Assembly (NCBI GenBank): GCA_025667525.1
Contig: CM046877.1
Coordinates: 32,446,255 to 32,510,254, forward strand
Length of the DNA: 64,000 bases
Reading direction: 5' to 3'
Origin: Glebionis coronaria
Lineage: Eukaryota > Streptophyta > Magnoliopsida > Asterales > Asteraceae
The translations under genes and the position numbers were made by a program. Below are positions 1-15,370 of this stretch, in pieces. Positions within the stretch are counted from its first letter, which is position 1. Every line of letters starts with the position of its first letter. The notes beneath the pieces are model-generated. The model made no database searches, was not told where the DNA came from, and saw only the letters and a program-made list of their open reading frames with translations.

Positions 1-890
1 TCGAGTTGAGTCGGTTTCGACTCGGTTTTCGATCTATGTGTTCACTCTTACGTTGTATATTGTGAGATAGCTAATTGTTCTAAAAAAATGTCACAAATTA
101 ATCAGTAAGCTATTTTCATAGAAAACAGCTAAAACAAAAACTCGTAAAAAAATTTAGTTAATTTATTATAGTCGTTGTACACCGATACGCGAGTATCACG
201 CTAGTTACATAAATGTATACGGAACATGAATTAATGTGTTATAACAGATAGAATTGTACTAGTAGAGTCTTAAATGATATGCGCATCGTATCGTAAATGA
301 TAATGAATTTATTGAAACGAATATTTCTTCTATTTCTGAAGAAAATCTTAAAATGATAGGCTCGAAAACAAAAGGCACATGATAATCAAACTCATGTCTT
401 TATAATAAACCAAATAGTACAGATCTTGGCTAACGACATTGCATCTCTAATCTAAGTACCAAAACAATGTGGCATCATATATATACATGTTACTAGTACA
501 TTTCTTGTTTCTTACTGCTTATAAATAATAAAAACAACTATCACTCTTTTCTCTAGTAAAATTGTTAGTCCCGTTAGTATAAAGAACAAGCACAAATCGA
601 TGCTTGTGTATGTAAATGGTTAGTCGTGAGATGCTTTTCAAGACTGATGCTTGTGTTTGTTCTTTAAAGTAACACGACTAATCATCTACATAACACAAAC
701 ACCGGTGGAGACATGAGGACGCACAATAAGCACATGTGACCTGCCTTAAAGAATTATAATATAACTTTTTTTAAAGTATTTGGTTATTTTTGTAAAGTTT
801 TTTCACAAATATAACATTGAAGTTTACCGAGAAACTCCGTTTTTTAATTTTCAAATTTTTTTTACCAGTCACGTACTCACGTTCATATAA
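1..890. other. AT-rich intergenic DNA
   Basis: I see no gene here. The one visible structure is a short imperfect inverted repeat: a 16-base arm at 580-595 (taaagaacaagcacaa) and its near-complement at 651-666, which could fold into a hairpin of about 87 bases. It may be a small foldback element; no flanking target duplication was identified. Confidence 0.5.
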
Positions 891-894
891 ACTA

Positions 895-1395
895 GAAGCT
901 CTAAATGAACTGAACGTTCAATGAACGTTTTATGAACGGTTTGGTAAAAAATCCATTTATGTTCGTTCATTTATTAAATGAACATACATGAACATTATTT
1001 TACGTTCATTTAGTTAATTGAACAAAAGTCATGTTCATTATTTTACGGTTTGGTAAAAATGAACGTTCGATTATGCGTTCGTTAACTTTCGTTTATTTGT
1101 TTATTTCGTACATCATATCTTTTAATTATATACTTTTAAAATTGACATGTTTAAATCAACACATATAAAACAAAAGAGTTTGCACAATTTTATAAACTTT
1201 ATGTCTTTTTTTACGTTTATTTATGTCCGATCATTTATGTCTGTCTAAGATTCATTTAGGTTCTTAATAAACGAATATGAACAAGAAAATTCGTTCGTTT
1301 AAGCGTTCATATTCGTCTATCTGTTTGATTAAAATTAAATGAATAAACGTAAACAAAGCTTCATTTGTGTTCGTTTGATTCGTTTACGACTTTGC
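895..1395. repeat. GAACG/CGTTC-rich repeat, possible MITE
   Basis: Many copies of GAACGTTC, GTTCGTTCATTT and related words occur in both orientations, for example at 917-945, 960-975 and 1285-1310. Dense subterminal motifs like these are typical of hAT-type non-autonomous elements. I could not define matching termini or a target duplication, so the class is inference. Confidence 0.4.
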
Positions 1396-1431
1396 TTAGA
1401 AAATCTCCTTGATGAAGGCGTCAATAATTGG

Positions 1432-1654
1432 ACATTAATAAGCCACCAATAATAAAACCAAAACAGAAACATAAAAGTAAGTAAAGCATGAATACCATAA
1501 TTACAAAAAGACAGCCAATGCACAACAGACAGTCTTTATAAAGTCTTCTAAAGTCAAATATAAACAGTAGAAAGAACACCAGCCAGGGTTTTCATTTTGA
1601 TCAATGAAAAAGATTAAAAAAAATGAGAGAAATAATAAGTATTCATATTGGTCA
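1432..1654 (+). pseudogene. Diverged second copy of the alpha-tubulin 5' end
   Basis: Bases 1432-1515 are almost identical to 7230-7315, the region upstream of the intact alpha-tubulin gene. Similarity becomes patchy through the leader and returns at the start codon: ATG at 1623-1625 is followed by codons for REIISIHIG, the same first residues as the intact gene. After 1654 the match stops, in mid exon 1, and unrelated sequence leading into a Copia element begins. The fragment has promoter-proximal sequence and about ten codons but no further tubulin exon, so it cannot make tubulin. It is probably left from a local duplication later separated by insertion. Confidence 0.85.
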
Positions 1655-1998
1655 CTGTTTATTTCGTTAACTTTCGTTGACCACTCGCTGCTCCTAATAT
1701 TGACCTTTATGCGTCTTGACTTTCAGTCAACACGAGTTACTTCTGGTGCACATCTTTTGTTTATCTTTGATAACTGGGATTTGCAAATAATGGTTTAAGG
1801 GGCAAGTGGTTACTCAAACATTAATGACTTAATTTTGAAAGGGCAACCCCTATAATTAGGGGTCAATGAACAATTTTGTGACTATTATTTATGGTCCAAT
1901 TACTCACTTGACTCAATTATCAAAACATAAACACACACATACGCTCTTACCATTCACCCTCTTCAATCAATCATCTTCCACTGTTTCAATCATCTTCA

Positions 1999-4900
1999 AT
2001 GGCATCACTCCAGTACAAGCCCGGTCATAACAAGGTGGCCTATCTTGGCGAAGGTCCTAAAAGAGACGAGTTCACAGACATCCTGGAATACATTGAAGCT
2101 TCCAATTTGAGGTATGCTCTTACTGTTTGCCCCACTGTGTATGATACTGTTATCCGTCAGTTTTAGGCAACTGCCAACACCAATGCTGTTTTGGGTCGCC
2201 CATTAGAGCTCCATGCTACTATAGATGGTCGCTCCTATGTGGTGTCTGAGGCATCCATTAGGTCTGCCCTTCATCTCCAGGATGAAGATGACATTATCTC
2301 TCTTCCCAATTCAGAGGTGTTGGATGGTATGGCTGCTATATGATATAATCATGAGGGGAAGTTTAACTTCCAGAAAAATAGATTTGCCCCTCAATGGAAG
2401 CTACTGGTTCACTTTTTGATTCATTGTTTGAGTCCAAAATCTAGGAGTTGGGATGCGTTTCCCATCCCCTTGCTACTGGTTTGATTTGTATTGCTCAGGG
2501 TCTCACTTTTAAATTTTCTCGTTACCTGTTGGATGGCATGATTAGTAATCTAAGTGATACTGGTTCTAGGAAGAAGTTCTTGATGTACCCTAGGTTTTTG
2601 CAGCAGGTTCTTATGTGCTTACCCAGGAATAGGAAGGAATATGTGCCCTTAAAGCTTACTCCAAAAGTTTATGCGAATATGACACTTGGATATAAGGGTC
2701 CTTTGAGGCCTCTCACTGATGCTATGTTGGGCCTTGCCCAAGGGGGTCCCAATGTGGTTCCTCCGGCTGGTCAAGCCGAGGAGGAACACCCATTGGAGAA
2801 TGATCCTATGGAGGAGGAGAACCCTGCTACTGGTGTGCCTCATATGGAGGTTGAGGAGCCAGTTAGAGAGGTGGTGGTAGAAATGCCATCTACCTCAAAG
2901 GCTGCTCCCTCTTCTCGCCCACATGAGTCCCCATTTGCTGATTCTCCCCCTCCTAGTCCAACTTCGCATTCTGTTGAGAAGCCTTCTGGTTCTCATACCC
3001 ATATGGATGACCCATCAGTTGCTTCTGGTCCCAATGACGCATCCCCCAAGCTAAGTCCTCTTGGTGGGGAAGCTGAGGAACCTGTTTCTTTGACTTCTTT
3101 GCTTGCTCTTATGCACAAGTACTATGCCAAGATTGTTTCATTAGAAGATGAGCTCAACCAACACCGCAAGCTCACACGGGATTTTGTGCTCCCATTGGCG
3201 AACAGGGTTAAATCGTTGGAGATGCAGCTTAAGCGTCAAAGGAAGAAAGTGGTGCTCACTGATTTTGATGAAGATGTTGAGGAGGATGGGCTGAATATTT
3301 TCGCAAGGGCTGCCTCTGCTGATAAGCCAAGTGATGACTTGCCTGCTCCTCCTAGTCCTTCATGCATTCCTACTGTTGCTGCCTGCTGCTGGACCCAAAC
3401 CAATGGATGACTCTACTGGTCCTTCATCTCCCACTACTGGTCCTTCTACTGATCCCAAGGGCAAAGGCCCTATGACTGATGCACCCTCTCCTCCCAAAAA
3501 GTGAACTCGCAGACAATTAGAGGAAGAAAGGTTGGGGGAAGAGGCTGCTCAGAGATTGCAAGAAGAGCTTGACCATCAAGACAAGGCTGAGGATGAAGCC
3601 CTGTAACAACAAAGACGTGCGCAGCTGAGGCACAATGCCATGCATTGGGATAACCATGATTGGATGAATGTAATCACCATCCTTACTTCAGACTACTCTC
3701 AGTTCACCGATTTGTTGGGTGCAGATGTGAATCAAGGCAATTGTGTTCAACGGGCAATGGCTTTGATGCGTAAAAAATAGGAAACTCTTGTTGCCCAGCT
3801 TCGTGAACAACGCCGTAACAGACCTCTGTCGCGTACGGAGGAGAAAAGGTTGATGCAGCAGTATGTTAAGAATCAATCGGCTGCTTATTTTCAAACTGGG
3901 TGGACATGGGAGAGGGTGAGGAGGCTTTCTTTTGATGAGCTTAAAGATCTTTACACCAAGATGATCAAGCATAGGGATACACCTGTGCCTGAACATGCTA
4001 TCTATCACCCACCTCCTCGTGTTGTCCACGCTCCTAAGCCTGCTGGTACTCCCACTTCTTAGCCGGATGTTCACAAAGGTACTTCTGGGGTTCCATCTTC
4101 TAGTGCACCTTCTACTGCTGTTCCTACCACCACCACTTCAAACGTTGTTCCCACTCACTCTAATGTTGATACTACCACCACTGCTGAAGCTACTACCACT
4201 CCTGCTACTAATCCCATACCTGTTACTCCTGCTGTGGAACCTACACCCACACCGGTGACTGATCCACTTCCTACTTCATCAGCTGGTGCAGCCACTTCTG
4301 ATCCTATGGTTGTTGATGATTTTGTTCCTACTGCTGATGTCAAGGTTAGGGAGGAATGTTCTTCTGGTGTCCCCTCACCGCGCCGTTCTATTCGGAAGAA
4401 GAAGGCTCGTCGTGGTAAGTCTGTCCCATTTGAGAAGAGGGATCCTACTAATCTCATCGATGTTGCTTCTGATAGTGAGACAAAGTTACCCCTTGGCAAA
4501 GGCTTGATTGTGGCTTGGGAGGTTCGGCATCCCCCATTTCTCGTGGTACCTTTACTCATAAGATTACGACTAGTGATGGCTACACTCGATACATCTCTGG
4601 ATTGAAAAGTATTTTGTCATGGGTGGAGCGTCGTGATCTTATGCTGTTGTATGGTTTGGTTGATGCTGAGATTCCTAAGTCTCCTAGTGAGCTTCCTGAC
4701 TGGCCCGGGTTGACTATTTAGGGTGATTTGAAATTAATGTTGGATTATCCTCCTGATTCTCCTCATGCTGGTGTATGGAAGGATCAACCTCGCTGGGTGA
4801 TAAGGAGGTGGAAGTTGTATGCTAGGTGTGGTGTTCATGTGTTGGAACTTGAGTCTGGTGCTGTTGTGTTTATGCTTACTGATGTGGAGTATCCGTTGAC

Positions 4901-5044
4901 CATTGCTACCATGGAAGCTATGCTGGAGTGCCACCTACTGGTGTCTAATGCTCCTTCTGGTAACGAGTCTGCCATGGCCACTGCTTTAGTTGAGGGAATT
5001 CAAGCTCGGATGCATGCATACAAGGTTGCTGCTTCTGGTATGTG
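1999..5044 (+). pseudogene. Extra ORF of a Copia retrotransposon, broken
   Basis: Translation from ATG 1999 (MASLQYKPGHNKVAYL) gives a protein of the type found after pol in many Anthemideae Copia elements, often mislabelled 'synaptobrevin, longin-like'. I recognise several blocks from memory: the N-terminus, a SPKSRSWDAF region, a KFLMYPRFLQ block, a coiled coil near 3090-3240, a Pro/Ser/Thr-rich linker (about 4070-4330), and a C-terminal block with SWVERRDLMLLYGLVD and GVHVLELESGAVVFML (4600-4900). The role of this ORF is not established; in Sireviruses such ORFs are called envelope-like. The frame is destroyed: stops at 2164 and 2341, a frameshift near 2455-2480, and further stops at 3502, 3604, 3778, 4060 and 4719. 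The longest open piece runs about 2450-3409. Confidence 0.75.
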
Positions 5045-5249
5045 ATTGGTTTGTGTCTTCTATCTTTTTGGTATACATACATTCTTTTCACCAATATGTA
5101 CAGTGATTGGCGACTCACATGTTACTTTAGTTGTTTGTTAAAAAAAGCATACTTATATATAATATCTGCTTATACTTTTAACATGTGATGGAATTTCAAA
5201 ACTTGTAAATCATATACTATCTGCTTATACTTTTCCATCATGAAACTGT

Positions 5250-5830
5250 TTTCAACTTGGCATTTTCACACTTGGGCTGTCTTGAGAGGTACTTCTGGTG
5301 TTGGACCTAGTCCACACAAAAAATGGTGCTCCACTCACCATGTCTTGCAGACAAGAAAGAGTTGATTCACCATGAGGGTACGGCTCTGGTGTGATTATCA
5401 AATCCGTTGATGGTTGCCAGTTTACCCAAAAATTGAGGGTTTTCATTTGCCTTGGTCTTAGACTGAAAAGTGGCTAGTCCAAGGGCTACGGCTCTTGGTA
5501 AAGACCTATATCAAATCCGTTGATAGCTGTAATAGCTTGCTCAAAGCTATAGGGTTTTCAGCTCACCGATGCTTTATTGCTAAGAGTTGGCTAGTCCGGA
5601 ACGGTACGGCTTCTGGTAAAGACTCATATCAAATCCGTTGACGACTGTGATGATTTGACCAAAATCATTAGGGTACCCCCACTCACCATTGATTTACGTT
5701 CTAAGAGTTGGGCTGGGTTCTGGTCTTCCAGGGTGATGCTTATTCTACCATAAAGACTAGCTAGCCCAAGAGCGAGCAACTACTTGGTAAAGGCTCATCA
5801 AATCTGCTCATGTTGCTGTAAAGATTCAAC
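5250..5830 (+). repeat. Imperfect tandem repeats before the 3' LTR
   Basis: At least three related units of roughly 100 bp share the words TACGGCT, GGTAAAGACT, TATCAAATCCGTTGA and AGGGTTTTCA followed by CTCACC. They begin near 5376, 5484 and 5602. Repeats between the last ORF and the 3' LTR are a known trait of Sirevirus-type Copia elements. No coding sequence is visible. Confidence 0.6.
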
Positions 5831-6002
5831 AAGGTGCAGATCTGTTTCAAGCTTTCAAGAAGCTTCTAGGTGTTACTTGTTGCAACAGTCTTTGTGTTTT
5901 CAATGCTGATGGTTACATTGTTGCTGTTTGTGCTACTGTTTCAATCCTCAAGCTAATTTGCACGATCTACCAAGAAACTTGAACTCAACCAGTCAAATTC
6001 AA

Positions 6003-6016
6003 GTTTAGGGGAGGAT
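6003..6016 (+). other. Polypurine tract of the Copia element
   Basis: AGTTTAGGGGAGGAT lies immediately before the LTR start TGTTAGG. A purine run directly 5' of a 3' LTR primes plus-strand DNA synthesis in LTR retrotransposons. Its position and composition fit Copia elements. Confidence 0.7.
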
Positions 6017-6487
6017 TGTTAGGACCTATGGATTAGATATTTGTAATAGATAAGCTAGGAGGTATGTAGTTCCTCCTGGTCCTAGTAGTAGTAGGAGCAA
6101 CACGTGCTCCTGGTCTAGTAGAAAGTCAAACATTATTATTCTTAGTAGTTTGTTAGGATATGCATGAGATATGTTAGGAAAAGATATGCATATCAGAAGT
6201 TACACGTTTTTGATTTAATGTATTAGGGTTTCCTTGTAGTATAAAAGGAGCCATTGGTAGAAGGGTTAGATACACCTTCTTCATCATTATTCATTTCATA
6301 TTAATAGTAGAAATCCTTAGTAAAGATCAAGTTGTTTAGTTATTCCGTTTCTTCTTGTTCATAGTATTTGTATTTCGCACTTATACTGTGTGTTTCATTA
6401 AGAGTCTCTCTGTGAATAGACTTGTGATTACAAAAGTCGTTCACCATCCTTAACAGGCTGCAAGATCCACATCTAGTGGACCCAACA
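6017..6487 (+). mobile_element. 3' LTR (471 bp) of the Copia element
   Basis: It begins TGTTAGGACC and ends GGACCCAACA, so the termini form a short imperfect inverted repeat TGTTRGG/CCCAACA. A TATA-like word, TATAAAAGGAG, sits at about 6240. The polypurine tract abuts it on the left. No partner 5' LTR exists in the window, so age and target duplication cannot be read. Confidence 0.75.
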
Positions 6488-6491
6488 AATA

Positions 6492-6920
6492 CTTCATCCG
6501 TCTCAATTTATTAGTTCACTATTAACTTTTAAAGTCTTTTCTACTAAACTTTGGTCATAAATTATTATTTTTGTGTTATGTAATACTTTATGAAAATTAT
6601 ACTATCAAATAAAAATACATTTAAAACTCAATTCATACATATATTTTGCATCGTCAAATGAATGTGTATTTTGTGTCACTATTATTATCTAATAGCCACA
6701 TGATGTTTAAGATTATGTGACGTTTTATTATGTTTAGTCACATATAGCTTGTATTTTGGGGGAATTTTGTCACCTACAATGAATCTTAAAGTGGCTAATA
6801 GTGTTAAAATGTATGGCCATATAAAGTATTATATAACACAACGACATTAATTTAAAGTCAAAGTTGAATGAAAAAGACTTTAAAAGTCAATAGTGGACAA
6901 ATAAATTGGGACGGAGGGAG
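6492..6920. mobile_element. Stowaway-type (Tc1/mariner) MITE, 429 bp
   Basis: The left end CTTCATCCGTCTCAATTTAT and the complement of the right end (CTCCCTCCGTCCCAATTTAT) form terminal inverted repeats, and a TA dinucleotide flanks each side (6490-6491 and 6921-6922). The CTCCCTCCGTCCC terminus and the TA target are diagnostic for plant Stowaway MITEs. A bare remnant of a similar element lies at 58937-59153 and another complete one at 17983-18235. Confidence 0.85.
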
Positions 6921-7435
6921 TAACATTTTAAAAATACCCCTAAAATTAATAATACATCTTATTATACATATTGTACAACTATTAAAACACAAAAAAAAAA
7001 CTTCATATAACTTACAAGTTGGTGATACATATGGTTTTAAAATCAGATCAGATGGGTTTAATCGAAAACTGAAGAAAACAAACCAAATGCAAATGAGTGA
7101 ACCAGGTCTAACCGAACTTTTTTTTTTTCTTCGATTAATCACGTCATCACATCACGCGAGTTCCCTGATAATACTTTATCAATCATATTCATATAGTAAA
7201 CTTTAAAAGAACATCAATTATATTCTACTACATTAATAAGCCACCAATAATAAAACCAAAACAGAAACATAAAAGTAAGTAAAGCATGAATACCATAATT
7301 ACAAAAAGACAGCCAATGCATACAACACAACACATGACAAACTCTTTATAACTACCGTTGAACTAGTCAAACCATAATTCTACATAACAAAAAACAACAA
7401 AAGTACACTAGGGTTTTGATCAAGAAGAAGAAAAA
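6921..7435 (+). promoter_or_regulatory. Upstream region and 5' leader of alpha-tubulin
   Basis: This is the gene-free stretch between the MITE and the tubulin start. The part from 7230 onward is duplicated at 1432-1654. A TATA-like word CTTTATAACT lies at 7342-7351, which would leave a leader of about 60-70 bases, but the transcription start cannot be fixed from sequence. The conservation of 7230-7315 in the second copy shows only shared ancestry. Confidence 0.45.
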
Positions 7436-10973
<3,538 letters not shown>

Positions 10974-11396
10974 AACGGTGGTTTAAATTTTAGTTATGTG
11001 ACGAAAACATAAAAGTGTGGATTTAATTGGATAGAAGATCAAACTGCCTATGCTTAATGTATTCATCTTTTTTTCTTTTGTTTAAAACTTAATTGTGAAT
11101 GTGTTCTTGTTATGTTTTGATTAAAACTATGATGTGCTATTGTAGTATGTGGTCAGTGTATTCTATGTTAATATTGCTGATGTTTAATTCAGAAAATGCA
11201 TATGTAATTCGTGTTTATGTCCTTTATCGGACGTTTTCTTAAAAACCTAGAAACGGAGACTAAACCAGAGCTAAAAGTGACCGGGTGCACATTTTTCTGT
11301 GTACGAGGGGAAAATAAGAAAAAAAATTACGATTTTCAGTTAAAAGCAAAAATTTTAGTGATGTCCCGTGACACCGCAAGACCCTGTACTTCCTTA
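10974..11396 (+). other. 3' flank of alpha-tubulin
   Basis: T-rich 3' untranslated and downstream sequence. No clear canonical AATAAA was found near the stop. No other gene is visible. Confidence 0.5.
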
Positions 11397-12770
11397 ATGA
11401 GAAGAGGGAAGTCAAAAGAACTTGAACACATTGCCAATACACAACCATACACGAAGTGCAGCAATAGCCAATAGGCGACTGCATTGCAAGAGACTCGCTG
11501 CATAAAAAGATTGACCAGCTTTGGTTCTATATTTTCTAAGCAACTCATCCTTTCTAGGCAGGCTAAGAAATCCAAGGTTTATGATCTAGCATCAGAATGA
11601 TAACAGAGAATGACATGTCGGTAACCTTAACCATGTCGACTTCTTTTATAATGTGATGCGATGCTGATGTGACGTGTGCTGCGTCAAATGATGGCATAAT
11701 CATATTGGCAACTTTTGACCCATCTGGTCTTTTTCTATGACATGATGCTTACACATTATCCCAAAATCAATCAAGAAACCTTAATTTTTGTTCTTGACAC
11801 TGATGGTTTTCCCACTCCTGCAGAATGCAGGATAAGGCAGCCTTCAACCACTTGGTCGAGACTCATTTAAGAAAAATACGTAGGGCGTATGTCAGTTTAA
11901 TGTCGAAAAAGAGCTTGTGATTTAGTGGAAACAACAGTTCATTTTTCACCTATCCGATGTTTTCTACAATAATTAACATTACAAAGCAAAATTTTATCGG
12001 GACTCCGTGATACGGTGGCACCGCAGGATCCCCCTTGGTCCGTCACTGCCTACGAACCATCTCCTATTCACTATGGTCTTTTAAAGTTACCGACATCAGT
12101 AGCTACATTCATTTTTCACCTATCCCATGTTTTCTACGATAATTAACATTACAAAGCAAAATTTGATACGGGGGCACCACAGGATCCCCCTTGGTCCGTC
12201 CCTGCCTATGAACCATCTCCTATTCACTATGGTCTTTTAAAGTTACCAACATCAGTAGCTACTTTCATAATCAGAAGAGGGAAGTCACGAGAACCTAAGC
12301 AGATTTGCCAATACAAATTACCATACAAGAAGTACAGCGACAGCCAATAGGCGACTGCACTGCAAGTCTGCAAGAGACTTGCTGCACAAATAGATGACCA
12401 ACTTTGGTTCTATATTCTAAGCGGACTCATCCTTTCTAGACACGCAAAGACATCCAAAGTTTATAAAGTTCATGATCTAGCATCATAATGATGACATAGA
12501 ATGACATGTCGGTAACCTCAAGTCCTCAACCATGTCGACTTCTTTTATAACGTGACGCTGATGTGACGCGTGCTGCCTCAAAAGACGACATATCATATTG
12601 GCAACTTTTGACCCATGTGGTCTTTTTCTATGACAAGATGCTTACACGTTATTCGAAAATCAATCAAGAAATCACCTTATTTTTTGTTTTTGAAACCGTG
12701 ATGGTTTTCTCAAGCCTGCAGAATGCAGGATAAGATGGCCTTCAACCACTTGGCCGAGACTCATCTAAGA
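11397..12770. repeat. Nested tandem duplication between two genes
   Basis: Two long copies, 11397-11870 and 12270-12770, share blocks such as GACATGTCGGTAACCT, CCATGTCGACTTCTTTTATA, CATATTGGCAACTTTTGACC and GAATGCAGGATAAG; they differ by small indels and substitutions. Between them a smaller unit of about 169 bp is itself duplicated (about 11936-12100 and 12106-12268), with CCTATCCSATGTTTTCTAC and GCAGGATCCCCCTTGGTCCG-like words. Neither copy has a convincing ORF. It may be part of an unrecognised non-autonomous element or an unknown non-coding locus. Confidence 0.8.
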
Positions 12771-13239
12771 GCTTGTTGCCTCAACATAAACTGAACCGCT
12801 TTTAGTTCTAACACGCAAATACAAAATTACATAATCTTCTACAAAATGTACCATAAAATGATCAAACAATCATTTGTCATATATCTGGCACAATTCCAAC
12901 ATGGGGGTAACGATAATATTCATGGGGCGTTCCACATTAATACAATAACTTTTTATAGATTTGTTCGGCATATAACCCCCTCGACACATTCCTAATGTCT
13001 ATAATGTAAACACCCATCCTAAAACTAGTTATTACCTATGAATTAAACACACCAATCTACAACCATTGAAACTTCTGAAACCTCCCTTTCAATAAAAGCT
13101 ATTTACAAAGGTTTATGTCCTACGAGAAAGTAATACGACCTGCACCAATATAAAACAATGATAAATGTCAAAAAAAGCTACCAAATAACATCTGTGAAAC
13201 GGAAGATCAAGAATACTAGAATGGCACCATTTGGTTGTT
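12771..13239. other. 3' flank of the minus-strand TIGR01589 gene
   Basis: Probably holds the 3' untranslated region of the minus-strand gene that ends at 13240. Nothing else is recognised. Confidence 0.4.
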
Positions 13240-15370
13240 CTACGATTCACTGCCAAAATCTTCAAAACCCAAGTTTTCTGGTATGTCCAACCTCTTATTG
13301 TCTCCTGAGAGGCGACAACAGTGTTATTTACATTTTACAGCATTTTAAATCAGATAAAAGGTGGGGAAGTAAAATGAGTCATACCTTGATGCTCTACCGT
13401 ACTACTATGAGAGTCCAAGAAATTGTCTCTATCCGATGACATAAACGCAGACCTCGAGAAGCTTTCTAGCATGTCTGAAATATAACAGCAATATTAGACT
13501 ATTAGTTAGACTGTAATGGGTGGATTTAGCATGTTGCATAATGGGTCAAAATGGGTTTAGGTTGAAATGGCTAATCCTGAATACATAATTTTTTAGTCGT
13601 GAGTACAAAAACAATATTACTACGATAATAATCAAAAGAAGATATTACTATTTAGAAAATTTCTTAAAAGTTTTTTTTTTTTGGTAACCATGGTTTCCGG
13701 CACATTGGCTGAATAATCGACGGGGTTGAACCCACCGCCACACAGACTCAAAACAGGTAAAACCCTCCCTTTTCCGAAATTTCTTAAAAGTTTGCAGGCA
13801 AAATTTGATTTTTTCCAAAGTTATGTCTTAATTTCGCAAAACAGAAATCAGAAAATCTCCAAAAAACGCAAAAAAAAACAGAAAAAATGTACAAAAATCA
13901 TTGCTTTAAAATTTGGATCGTTTGAATACTTGCGGTTATTTTGCATGACCATTAAAAGTATGACATATTGTTATATACCCCACTTTTTGGTTTAGTAATT
14001 TTTCCTAAGCTAAATCTTCGACAAATAGACTTTGGGACAACTCTAGACACATTCTCCCTAACCATATATACGCAAATAAGTTTGCCAATGCCACATCAAG
14101 CAATATGTAGAAAGGTGAAGGAAACAATGACGTACCAGAACTATTGGTGAAGTCAGCAGTCGAGTCTGATAAACCAAAGTTCTGAGACATGGGACCCAAT
14201 AAACTGAACAGCGAATTGTCATTGAGTAGCGTTCCATTTAACTGATGTGGGTCTGACTCCAGGCCACTAAAAGAGGAAACTGACGCATTACCAGTTGCAG
14301 GACGTGTTCCCATGATGTTGCCATCAGGTCCATACATAAACCTTGAATTCCCGAGGTAATTGGCTTCGGTTTTTACTGAGACGCCATTTGTTCCTTGGGT
14401 CATTCCAACATTTGAGTTGTGGGCCAACAACATATTTGGTTGAACATCAATCCTTCTCGAATGAGCAGACGGATCCCCAGAGGAGATTGGCAGTCCCATA
14501 TTGTTAAACCCTCGTGAGAAATTGGTCATGTTTTCTGGCTTTAGCGGAATACCACTATTTTCAGGTGGATAACAAGTTGGGTTCTGATGCACTGAAAAAG
14601 AGCATAAACGTCAATAAGAAGTAATAATGACTTCAACCATCTTATAGTCAAACAAAAAATATTTACTTGGTGGCATATGAGATCCATTAGACTTAGGTTG
14701 AAAATTGACTCCCGTTGGGCCCAACTGCTGCATCAATGAAGCCTGCCTATCAAGCAACTTATTAAATTCCATTATTTGATCTTTGACCATCAACCTCAAA
14801 TGATATCCCTTAAAAAAGTCTTGATTCTGTTCTTCAAGCTTCTGCCAAACTGGGAGAAAGAACGACGCTTAATTTGAAGTGACAAACAAAAACATCACAT
14901 ACATACATAACCACTATATGGAAAAGATGCGAAAATGGCATACCGAGCTCTGTAAAGCTAGGCTCTATTTTTTCCTGCTGAAAGAGAAGTTCTATAACCT
15001 GCTTCTGAGTCATGTAATATGGTAGACATTGTTCTATCAGATTTTGAACCTGAAACGAAAAGATTATTACAGATAAATTAAATCAGAAAAAAAGAAGTCC
15101 AGGGTAAATTCAACGAAAGGATGCCACATTTTAGGCCTATTAAGTTGTTAATGGGTGATTTGGTTTGTCTATTTCAAATGAGTCAGAAAAATGTATTTAA
15201 GCTAAATCGCACTAGAAAATTACCAGTTTGACCCAAACCCATTTTGACCCGTTACCCAAACCACCTATCTTGCCACCTCGAGAAGGAAGTAAAAAGCCTA
15301 CACAACGCTCAGAAAACCTTACCATTTGTATATCGCCTGAAGACACGTTCCTAACCTCTCCACCAGACAT
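13240..15370 (-). CDS. Plant-specific TIGR01589-family protein
   Basis: Six exons on the minus strand: 15370-15323, 15049-14944, 14849-14667, 14591-14136, 13474-13385 and 13304-13240. All borders are GT/AG and the frame is continuous for 315 residues. The N-terminal block (VQNLIEQCLPYYMTQKQVIE, then LVWQKLEEQNQDFFKGYHL and LRLMVKDQIMEFNKLLDRQ) is the domain catalogued as TIGR01589, found only in plants and of unknown function; some genomes mislabel it angiotensin-converting enzyme. The middle is low in order and rich in Asn/Ser/Gly. The end EHQGDNKRLDIPENLGFEDFGSES matches the conserved tail of the family as I remember it. There is no signal peptide or membrane segment. The ATG at 15370 opens a 16-codon first exon. 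No break is visible. Family call is firm; biochemical role is unknown. Confidence 0.9.

Larger units (their letters stand above)
1660..6487 (+). mobile_element. 5'-truncated Copia (Sirevirus-like) LTR retrotransposon
   Basis: The segment holds, in order, a broken extra ORF, a non-coding zone with imperfect repeats, a polypurine tract and a TG...CA long terminal repeat. This is the 3' third of a Copia element of the kind that carries an additional ORF after pol. No 5' LTR, primer binding site, gag or pol is visible upstream. The left border is near 1655, directly against the tubulin fragment, and is uncertain. The element cannot transpose by itself. Confidence 0.75.

Noticed and set aside
2448..3410. 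Intact 320-residue host gene
   Set aside because: It is the longest open piece of the broken Copia extra ORF; flanking frames continue the same protein with stops and frameshifts.
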